Position numbers and translations under genes: made by a program
Part shown: positions 1 through 5,142 of the stretch, piece by piece
Numbering within the stretch: the first letter of the stretch is position 1
How the letters are laid out: every line of letters begins with the position of its first letter
Source of the DNA: Methylobacterium sp.
GTDB taxonomy: Bacteria > Pseudomonadota > Alphaproteobacteria > Rhizobiales > Beijerinckiaceae
DNA length: 5,142 nt
NCBI GenBank assembly: GCA_020252865.1
Contig: JADCCH010000210.1
Span: 1 to 5,142, forward strand
Reading direction: 5' to 3'
The notes under the pieces: model-generated
The model's database searches: none
Seen by the model: the letters and a program-made list of their open reading frames with translations, nothing else
Told to the model about the DNA's origin: nothing

Positions 1-1
1 G

Positions 2-385
2 TTGGGCCTTCCGGCCGGGGGGTTCGAGACGGATGATCGTCTCAAGGAGATCGGCTTCGGCCGCTGGGAAGGCAGCACCTGGCGCGAGATCATCGAGCGC
101 GATGCGGGCGGCGCGCAGGCGCGCGACCGCGACAAATGGAATTTCGCTCCTCCCGGCGGCGAAAGCTATCAGATGGTCCATGATCGCGTGGCCGAATGGC
201 TCGCGGCGCTGCGCGGGGATGCCTGTGTCGTGGCCCATGGCGGCGTGGCCCGCGTCCTCCTGGTGCTGCTGGCGGAACTCTCCCGGCACCATGCCGTCGG
301 GGCCGATATCTGGCAGGGCAAACTCCTGCGCATGGATGCCGGGCGTCACGACTGGCTGCCCGGCCCGGGCCACTGGGAGCCGTGA
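2..385 (+). CDS. Histidine phosphatase family protein (phosphoglycerate mutase-like), 5'-truncated by window edge
   Basis: This is the C-terminal ~127 residues of a histidine phosphatase (phosphoglycerate mutase-like branch). The frame is open to the window edge and the first codon (TTG, Leu) is internal, so the true start and the N-terminal RHG catalytic motif lie upstream. Visible family features are the L-K-E-I-G-F-G-R-W-E-G segment (visible residues 14-24), the PPGGESY segment (50-56) with the conserved Glu, and VVAHGGVAR (76-84), whose His79 is the second catalytic histidine. Family members hydrolyse phosphate esters through a phospho-histidine; the substrate of this one cannot be read from the sequence. 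The RDKWNF-PPGGESY pattern resembles the alphaproteobacterial protein often encoded beside aroC, and aroC does begin at the other end of this window. It ends at TGA 383-385, directly on a terminator hairpin, so it is probably not co-transcribed with the synthetase downstream. Confidence 0.9.
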   Translation: MGLPAGGFETDDRLKEIGFGRWEGSTWREIIERDAGGAQARDRDKWNFAPPGGESYQMVHDRVAEWLAALRGDACVVAHGGVARVLLVLLAELSRHHAVGADIWQGKLLRMDAGRHDWLPGPGHWEP

Positions 386-409
386 ACGGGAGCGACGTCC
401 CGTTTTCTC
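385..409 (+). terminator. Rho-independent terminator of the histidine phosphatase
   Basis: A 7-bp stem (AACGGGA 385-391 with TCCCGTT 398-404) around a 6-base loop is followed by a T/C-rich run (TTCTCC). The stem starts at the last base of the stop codon, a common position for intrinsic terminators. It separates the phosphatase transcript from the synthetase unit. Confidence 0.65.
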
Positions 410-412
410 CTC

Positions 413-430
413 GTTCAGGCCCGGTTCAGG
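413..430 (+). repeat. GTTCAGG direct repeat, 11-bp spacing (candidate operator half-sites)
   Basis: GTTCAGG occurs at 413-419 and again at 424-430, so the copies start 11 bp apart, about one helical turn. Tandem half-sites with 10-11 bp spacing are typical of OmpR/PhoB-type response regulators, but I cannot assign a regulator. A third copy lies at 5072-5078 near the aroC start. The pair lies about 100 bp upstream of the candidate -35 element, so it could be an activator site for the synthetase. Confidence 0.35.
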
Positions 431-529
431 GCGTGCGCCCCACTTCCATGCCGAAAGCTGGCGAAGCTTAGGTTTCACCCGTGTTTCGCCGCAATTTGAG
501 CGTTTGACGTGCGCATCGAGCGGTGTCGA

Positions 530-559
530 TTGACGACGGGGGCCTTTTTCGCGTCTAAC
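530..559 (+). promoter_or_regulatory. Candidate sigma-70-type promoter for the synthetase unit
   Basis: TTGACG (530-535, 5 of 6 matches to TTGACA) is followed by an 18-bp spacer and TCTAAC (554-559, 4 of 6 matches to TATAAT). Transcription would begin near 566, giving a leader of about 40 bases that contains the 14-bp palindrome and the ribosome binding site. Another TTGACG at 504-509 has no convincing -10 partner. The call rests on consensus matching only. Confidence 0.4.
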
Positions 560-578
560 CACGAACGGGACAGGACAG

Positions 579-592
579 CCGGGTTAACCCGG
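579..592. repeat. Perfect 14-bp palindrome CCGGGTTAACCCGG in the synthetase leader
   Basis: CCGGGTTAACCCGG is identical to its own reverse complement. It lies between the candidate promoter (-10 at 554-559) and the ribosome binding site (594-597), where a bound dimeric repressor would block transcription. As RNA it would need an open loop at its centre and so would form only about 5 bp of stem; a DNA operator is the likelier reading. No regulator is encoded in the window. Confidence 0.45.
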
Positions 593-593
593 T

Positions 594-597
594 GGAG
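594..597 (+). promoter_or_regulatory. Ribosome binding site that decides the synthetase start
   Basis: GGAG lies 10 bases before the ATG at 608 in a G-rich stretch. An in-frame GTG at 509 would add 33 residues, but that extension has no recognisable family sequence, crosses the candidate promoter and palindrome, and has no comparable site upstream. ATG 608 is therefore preferred. Confidence 0.6.
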
Positions 598-607
598 CGG
601 GGGTGGA

Positions 608-3600
608 ATGAGCGGAACTGAGGCGTTTCTCAAGCCTTCGGGGTCTGTTGCGCATGCAGAGCCGGTTGCGCGTGCCGGCATGGAAGGCAGCGCATTTCTC
701 GCGGGTCCCGTTGATCCCGATCTGGTTCGATCCGAGACACTCGCGGCCATTTTCCGCGCCAGTGCGGCGGAGCGCCCCGACAAGGTACTTTATGTTTCCG
801 GCGAGCGTCGGATCACTTATGGCGAATCGGACCGGCTGACGGATCGCGCGGCGCGCCGCCTCGCCGCGCTTGGTGCCGCGCCGGGCCTCGTGCTCGGCCT
901 CTGGATGCCGCGGGGCATCGATCTCCTGCTGGCCCAGGTCGCCATCACCAAGACCGGTGCGGCCTTCCTGCCCTTCGACTGGGATGCGCCGGTTGACCGA
1001 ATTGCGACCTGCCTCACGGATTGTGCCGCGATTGGCCTCGTGACCGACGAGACTGGCCTCAGCCGGGGGAAGGCGATCCCCGTGCCGCATCACCATGCAG
1101 GCGCCCTCCTCGCGGAGGACGGAATGGACGAGGCCGAGCCCGCCGAAGCGATGCCTGGCCATCCCGCCTACATGATCTACACCTCGGGGTCGACGGGCAT
1201 TCCCAAGGGCATCGTCATCACCCAGGCCAATATCTGCCACTTCCTTCGCTCGGGGAATGCGGTCTACGGCGTGACCGCCGATGACGTGGTGTTCCAGAGC
1301 GCTTCCGTCGCTTTCGATCTTTCCATGGAAGAGATCTGGGTGCCCTATCTCGCGGGCGCGACGCTCTATGTCGCGACGCCCGAAGTTCTGGCGGATATCG
1401 AGAATTTGCCCGCCCTTCTGACCGGGAAGAAGGTCACCGTCATCGACACCGTGCCGACGCTCCTCTCCGTTCTGCCGTCGGATATCCCCAGCCTGCGGCT
1501 GATCCTGCTCGGCGGCGAGGCGCTGCCACCCGCGCTTGTCGAGAAATGGGCCAGGCCGGGCCGGCGCATCTTCAACACCTATGGCCCCACGGAAGCGACC
1601 GTGGTGGCCACCGTGGAAGAAGTGCAGCACGGCAAGCCGGTAACCATCGGCCGCCCGATCCCCAACTACACGGTGTATATCGTCGACGAGAACATGAACC
1701 TGCTCGGCCCCGGGCAGGAGGGTGAACTCCTCATCGGCGGCCCAGGCGTGGCGCAGGGCTATCTCGCCCGGCCCGACCTCACGAACGAGAAGTTCATCGC
1801 GAACCCCTTCCGCGAGGGCGGGTCCGATCCGGTCCTCTATCGTTCGGGCGATGCGGTGAGCCTCAATGGCGAGGGCAACATCGCGTTCCATGGCCGCATC
1901 GACGACCAGGTAAAGATTCGCGGCTTCCGCGTCGAGCTTGGCGAAATCGAGAGCGCGCTGGTTGATTCCGACGACGTGCTGCAGGCGGCCGTCGTGGTGC
2001 GCAATGATGGCGGCATGGAGCGCCTCGTGGCCTTCTGCGTGCCCGAACCCAAGGCGATCATTGCCGCGACGACGCTGCGCGAGGAACTGAAGCGCCGGCT
2101 TCCGCCCTACATGATCCCCGAGCGGTTCGAGACCGTTCCCGAATTGCCGCGCCTCATCTCCGGCAAGACCGACCGCAAGGCGCTGAAGGCGATGCCGCTC
2201 AGCGAAGCGATCTTCGCCGCGAATGACGAGGAACCGCCGCGCACGCACACGGAGGCCATGCTTCTGGCCGCCGCGAAGCGGGTCCTGCCCGGTCGCGCCA
2301 TCACCTTCGAGGCGGATTTCTTCCTCGATCTCGGCGGCCACTCCCTGATCGCCGCGCAGTTCATCTCGATCGTGCGCGAGAACCCGAGCTTCACCGGCAT
2401 CACGCTGCAGGACATCTACCAGCACCGCACCCTTCGGAAGATCGGCGCGGAGCTGGATGCCAAGTTCGGACATCTCCAGGGCCCGCCGCCGGATCTCTCC
2501 TTCGCGCCCCCGCCGCTCGCGCGCCGCATCGCCTGCACGATCGCGCAAGGGCTGGCCATGCCGCTGATCCTCACGATCTCGACCCTGCAATGGCTGGGCG
2601 TCTTCCTGACCTACATGGTCATCCACGAGATGAATTTCTCGTTCTGGAATCAGGTGGGCATCCTTTGCGGGGCCTATGCCGCCATCAAGTTCGGCACGCT
2701 CTTCCTCGTGGTTGCGCTGAAATGGGTCGTCATGGGCCGCACGAAGCCGGGGCGCTATCCGCTCTGGGGCGCCTATTTCTTCCGCTGGTGGTTCGTGCAG
2801 CGCCTCTATGCGCTGGCGCATCCGAGCTATCTTGCGAACTCGCCGATCATGCGGCTCTACCTGCGCCTGCTGGGCGCGAAGGTGGGCTCCGGCGTGATGA
2901 TCGCCCATGCGCAATTCGGCGCGGCCGATCTCGTGAAGATTGGCGCGGGCGTCTCCATCGGCCACAAGGCGAACATCGCCAATGCCGAGGTGATCGGCGG
3001 TGAGCTCATCATCGGCGAAGTGGCGATCGGCGCGGACAGCTATATCGGCAACCAGGTGATGGTGCCGGCTGGCTGCCGCATCGGGCATGATGCCCGCATC
3101 GAGGATATGTCGGCCATCCCCGCCGGCGTCCAGATCAAGCCGTTCGAGATCTGGGACGGCTCACCTGCGAGGAAAGTCGGCGTCATCGACCCCGCGACCC
3201 TTCCGGAGCGTTCGCTGCCGGGCCAGGTCTGGCGGCATCTGCAATATTGGGTCTATGGCCTTCTGATCATCGCGGTCTCGGGCATCGGCCTCATGCCGCT
3301 TTTCCCCGCCTTCTTCGTCTATGACACCATCGAGGCGGTACTCATCAACTCGGCCGACTGGGTGCAGTGGTATCACGTGCTGCCCATCGTCGCCTGGATC
3401 ATGGGCGCGGCCCTGGTGGTCTTCACGATTGCCTTCGTCATCCTCGTGCGCTGGACCCTGATGCCGCGCCGGCTGCAGCCGGGCACCTATTCGCTGCATT
3501 CCTGGCTCTATCTGCGCCAGTGGATCGTGAACCTGTGCACGGAAGTGTCGCTCGACACGCTCTCCTCGCTCTATGCGACCACCTACATGCGGGCCTGGTA

Positions 3601-4660
3601 TCGCCTCATGGGTGCGCGCATCGGCAAGGGTGCCGAGATTTCGACGAATATCGGCGCGCGCTATGACCTGCTCACCATTGGCTCGAAGAGCTTCATGGCC
3701 GATGAATGCTCGCTCGGCGACGAGGATATCCATCGCGGCTGGGTCACCTTCAAGAAGACGCTGATCGAGGATCGCGTTTTCGTCGGCAACAATGCCGTCA
3801 TCGGCCATGGCACGCATTTGCGTGAGGGCACGCTGATCGGCGTGAAATCCAAGGCACCGGAGCATGGCGAGACGCAGCGCGACGAGACCTGGTTCGGCTC
3901 CCCGCCGATCAAGTTCCCGGTGCGCCAGAAATTCGAGGGTGTCGCCGCGAACTGGACCTATGAGCCGCCCTTCTTGATGAAGCTGTGGCGCGCGGTGTTC
4001 GAGGCCATGCACACCACCTTCCCGACCATGCTGTTCCTCACGCTGGGCTCCATCGCGATGTTCTTCTTCGTTTTTCCGGCGTTGGAGCAGCGTGAATATG
4101 GTGAGGCGGCTGGCTGGTTCGTTGCGGCCAGCGTGGTGATGCCGATCATCATGGTCGCCTGCGTTTGCGCCATCAAATGGGCGATGATGGGGGTCTACAA
4201 GCCGCTTGCACGGCCGATGTGGAGCTGGTGGGCCATGCGCACCGAGGCCGTCGCCGTGCTCTATTGGGGGCTGGGCGGAAAGGTGCTGCTGGAACACCTG
4301 CGCGGCACGGCCTATCTGCCCTTCATCCTGCGCTTTTTCGGCTGCCGAATCGGTTCGGGCGTCTACATGGACACGACCGACATCACCGAATTTGATTGCG
4401 TCTCGATCGGCGATCACGTGGCGATGAACGATTTCTCCTGCCTCCAGACGCATCTCTACGAGGACCGCGTGATGAAGGTCGGGCGGATCGAGATCGGCGA
4501 GGGCGTCACCATCGGCTCTTTCTCCACCGTTCTCTACGACACGAAAGTCGGTGATTTCGCGCAACTCCACCCGCTCACCCTCGTGATGAAGGGCGAGCAG
4601 ATCCCGGCCAACACGGTCTGGGGCGGCGCGCCGGCTCAGCCGATGGCGAAGGTGCATTGA
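608..4660 (+). CDS. Pls/PosA-family non-ribosomal peptide synthetase (candidate cationic homo-poly-amino acid synthetase)
   Basis: This 1350-residue protein is a single-module membrane synthetase. The adenylation domain (about 45-525) shows A3 YTSGSTGIPKG (191-201), FDLSMEEIW (236-244), A5 NTYGPTE (323-329), A7 YRSGD (411-415), A8 GRIDDQVKIRGFRVELGEIE (429-448) and A10 SGKTDR with Lys520. The carrier domain (about 545-618) has LGGHSL, with Ser579 for phosphopantetheine. Three units follow, each with two membrane helices (about 645-672/681-708, 880-906/922-947, 1138-1158/1169-1191) and a hexapeptide beta-helix domain (about 756-855, 1002-1103, 1245-1348). There is no HHxxxDG condensation motif and no thioesterase. 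This is the order known for epsilon-poly-lysine synthetase (six helices, three tandem soluble domains), and the length is close to that enzyme. Aligned by eye to GrsA, the pocket residues are D237 L238 E241 D280 L300 G302 T324 V332 V333 K520; the acidic residues suggest a basic amino acid (inference). It would act at the inner membrane and needs a phosphopantetheinyl transferase encoded elsewhere. The family call is firm; the product is unknown. Confidence 0.93.
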   Translation: MSGTEAFLKPSGSVAHAEPVARAGMEGSAFLAGPVDPDLVRSETLAAIFRASAAERPDKVLYVSGERRITYGESDRLTDRAARRLAALGAAPGLVLGLWMPRGIDLLLAQVAITKTGAAFLPFDWDAPVDRIATCLTDCAAIGLVTDETGLSRGKAIPVPHHHAGALLAEDGMDEAEPAEAMPGHPAYMIYTSGSTGIPKGIVITQANICHFLRSGNAVYGVTADDVVFQSASVAFDLSMEEIWVPYLAGATLYVATPEVLADIENLPALLTGKKVTVIDTVPTLLSVLPSDIPSLRLILLGGEALPPALVEKWARPGRRIFNTYGPTEATVVATVEEVQHGKPVTIGRPIPNYTVYIVDENMNLLGPGQEGELLIGGPGVAQGYLARPDLTNEKFIANPFREGGSDPVLYRSGDAVSLNGEGNIAFHGRIDDQVKIRGFRVELGEIESALVDSDDVLQAAVVVRNDGGMERLVAFCVPEPKAIIAATTLREELKRRLPPYMIPERFETVPELPRLISGKTDRKALKAMPLSEAIFAANDEEPPRTHTEAMLLAAAKRVLPGRAITFEADFFLDLGGHSLIAAQFISIVRENPSFTGITLQDIYQHRTLRKIGAELDAKFGHLQGPPPDLSFAPPPLARRIACTIAQGLAMPLILTISTLQWLGVFLTYMVIHEMNFSFWNQVGILCGAYAAIKFGTLFLVVALKWVVMGRTKPGRYPLWGAYFFRWWFVQRLYALAHPSYLANSPIMRLYLRLLGAKVGSGVMIAHAQFGAADLVKIGAGVSIGHKANIANAEVIGGELIIGEVAIGADSYIGNQVMVPAGCRIGHDARIEDMSAIPAGVQIKPFEIWDGSPARKVGVIDPATLPERSLPGQVWRHLQYWVYGLLIIAVSGIGLMPLFPAFFVYDTIEAVLINSADWVQWYHVLPIVAWIMGAALVVFTIAFVILVRWTLMPRRLQPGTYSLHSWLYLRQWIVNLCTEVSLDTLSSLYATTYMRAWYRLMGARIGKGAEISTNIGARYDLLTIGSKSFMADECSLGDEDIHRGWVTFKKTLIEDRVFVGNNAVIGHGTHLREGTLIGVKSKAPEHGETQRDETWFGSPPIKFPVRQKFEGVAANWTYEPPFLMKLWRAVFEAMHTTFPTMLFLTLGSIAMFFFVFPALEQREYGEAAGWFVAASVVMPIIMVACVCAIKWAMMGVYKPLARPMWSWWAMRTEAVAVLYWGLGGKVLLEHLRGTAYLPFILRFFGCRIGSGVYMDTTDITEFDCVSIGDHVAMNDFSCLQTHLYEDRVMKVGRIEIGEGVTIGSFSTVLYDTKVGDFAQLHPLTLVMKGEQIPANTVWGGAPAQPMAKVH

Positions 4661-4663
4661 GGG
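4659..4663 (+). promoter_or_regulatory. Closely spaced ribosome binding site for the small exported protein
   Basis: GAGGG overlaps the last two bases of the synthetase stop codon and lies only 4 bases before ATG 4668. The tight junction supports co-transcription and possibly translational coupling with the synthetase. Confidence 0.45.
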
Positions 4664-4667
4664 TCAT

Positions 4668-5060
4668 ATGAAAAAATTGCTTTTGTCACTGGGTCTACTG
4701 GCATTCTGGGCTCCAATCGCTCTCGCCCAAAACAATTCCATAGCGGCAGAATCCGGGAAACCGGTCAGAGCCCTGCGGATGATGGCTGTGGGGCCGGATT
4801 GCAAGCCGCGGGATATGGGCACTCCTTACATCACGGAAGAGCCGAAACACGGCCAAGCCTATCTCCAGAGACGGAATGTCTCCGTTGACGACAAGCGCTG
4901 TGGAAAGATCACGTTAAGGGCCTTGGACCTCTACTATAAGTCCAAGCCCGGCTTCAAAGGCAGCGACAGCTTCGATTTTGCGTTGATCCGCGAGGCGGAT
5001 CAAACCAACAGCGGAGGGCGTGAGACGCGGAAATTCCGGTTACGGGTCGAGGTCCGCTGA
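4668..5060 (+). CDS. Small exported protein with a probable bacterial Ig-like/cadherin-like domain
   Basis: This 130-residue protein has a clear signal peptide: MKK, a hydrophobic core at residues 4-19, and an ALA cleavage site after Ala20, leaving a mature chain of 110 residues in the periplasm or outside. It has no lipobox. The mature part has two cysteines (C45 and C78) that could form a disulfide. A P-K-H-G turn (59-62) and YKSKPGFKGSDSFDFAL (90-106) resemble the strand pattern of bacterial Ig-like/cadherin-like domains (Y-x-P-x-G-F-x-G-x-D-S-F). There is room for only one such domain. The chain is rich in Lys and Arg. It begins 7 bases after the synthetase stop, so the two are probably one operon and the protein may bind, protect or help export the polymer (inference). 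It uses more A/T-ended codons than its neighbours, which hints at a different origin. The exact family and function are not known to me. Confidence 0.85.
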   Translation: MKKLLLSLGLLAFWAPIALAQNNSIAAESGKPVRALRMMAVGPDCKPRDMGTPYITEEPKHGQAYLQRRNVSVDDKRCGKITLRALDLYYKSKPGFKGSDSFDFALIREADQTNSGGRETRKFRLRVEVR

Positions 5061-5097
5061 CCCCTTTTACAGTTCAGGGGTTTCCGGCTAAAGCCCC
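5060..5097 (+). terminator. Two mutually exclusive hairpins between the small gene and aroC (weak terminator or attenuator-like)
   Basis: Hairpin one pairs ACCCCT (5060-5065) with AGGGGT (5076-5081). Hairpin two pairs GGGGTTT (5077-5083) with AAGCCCC (5091-5097), including one G-T wobble. Both use the same GGGG, so only one can form at a time. Neither has a good T-tract, so efficient intrinsic termination is doubtful. The second hairpin ends 5 bases before the aroC ATG and could affect translation initiation. Confidence 0.3.
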
Positions 5098-5102
5098 GTG
5101 CT

Positions 5103-5142
5103 ATGTCGCACAATTCCTTCGGGCATCTCTTCCGCTTCACCA
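5103..5142 (+). CDS. aroC: Chorismate synthase, N-terminal fragment (runs off window)
   Basis: ATG 5103 opens a frame reading MSHNSFGHLFRFT up to the window edge. This is the characteristic N-terminus of alphaproteobacterial chorismate synthase, which normally continues into a TTWGESHG segment outside the window. The enzyme removes phosphate from 5-enolpyruvylshikimate-3-phosphate to give chorismate, using reduced FMN, as the last step of the cytosolic shikimate pathway. No strong Shine-Dalgarno sequence is visible; the 20 bases upstream are taken up by the second hairpin. The gene starts 42 bases after the small exported protein, so it may be read through from the synthetase unit or have a promoter within that unit. 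Only 13 codons are visible, but the match is distinctive. Confidence 0.85.
   Translation, partial: MSHNSFGHLFRFT

Noticed and set aside
455..469. AAGCT-GGCGA-AGCTT short inverted repeat
   Set aside because: A 5-bp A/T-containing stem is too weak and too common to call a functional site, and it has no T-tract.
33..533. Overlapping open frame over the phosphatase and the intergenic region
   Set aside because: It is out of frame with the clearly homologous phosphatase, is rich in Arg/Ser/Ala/Pro as shadow frames are, and runs across the terminator.
509..607. 33-residue N-terminal extension of the synthetase from GTG 509
   Set aside because: The extension has no family-like sequence, overlaps the candidate promoter and palindrome, and ATG 608 has a reasonable Shine-Dalgarno sequence.
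584..3088. 834-codon open frame on the minus strand opposite the synthetase
   Set aside because: It lies fully antisense to a well-supported gene, has a low-complexity Arg/Asp/His/Glu/Ala-rich composition with no recognisable motif, and is the usual by-product of G/C-ended codons on the + strand.
3161..4657. 498-codon open frame on the minus strand opposite the C-terminal part of the synthetase
   Set aside because: Same antisense composition artefact; the + strand there encodes clear membrane helices and hexapeptide repeats.
5088..5141. Minus-strand frame of 17 codons ending at TAG (5088-5090) that could be the end of a convergent gene
   Set aside because: The + strand of the same stretch reads the distinctive chorismate synthase N-terminus, which explains it better.

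Overview
The window is high-GC DNA with strongly G/C-ended codons and looks like an alphaproteobacterial chromosome, perhaps of the rhizobial order. The placement rests on the two edge genes. The left edge carries the C-terminal part of a histidine phosphatase with the RDKWNF...PPGGESY pattern. The right edge carries the first 13 codons of aroC (chorismate synthase, MSHNSFGHLFRFT). I recall this phosphatase and aroC being close neighbours in many rhizobial-type genomes, so the DNA between them reads as an accessory insertion into a housekeeping neighbourhood. This is knowledge of gene order, not a search result.

Layout, left to right, all on the + strand: (1) end of the histidine phosphatase (to 385), with an intrinsic terminator overlapping its stop codon; (2) a 222-base intergenic region (386-607) with a GTTCAGG direct repeat at 11-bp spacing, a plausible sigma-70-type promoter (530-559), a perfect 14-bp palindrome (579-592) and a ribosome binding site; (3) a 1350-residue Pls/PosA-family synthetase (608-4660); (4) a 130-residue exported Ig-like/cadherin-like protein starting 7 bases later (4668-5060); (5) a short region (5061-5102) with two mutually exclusive hairpins; (6) the start of aroC (5103 to the edge).

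The centrepiece is the synthetase. It has an adenylation domain, a carrier domain with the phosphopantetheine serine (S579), and then three repeats of (two membrane helices + linker + left-handed beta-helix hexapeptide domain) with a period of about 243-246 residues. This is the layout of epsilon-poly-lysine synthetase (Pls) and its PosA-type relatives, which make cationic homo-poly-amino acids without a canonical condensation domain or thioesterase. The specificity residues I read (D L E D L G T V V K) include two acidic side chains inside the pocket, which fits a basic amino acid substrate, but the true substrate and product are unknown.

Working model (inference): the synthetase activates a diamino acid at the inner membrane and polymerises it iteratively, and the co-transcribed small exported protein acts in the periplasm on, or alongside, the product or its transport. 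The small gene has noticeably more A/T-ended codons than its neighbours.
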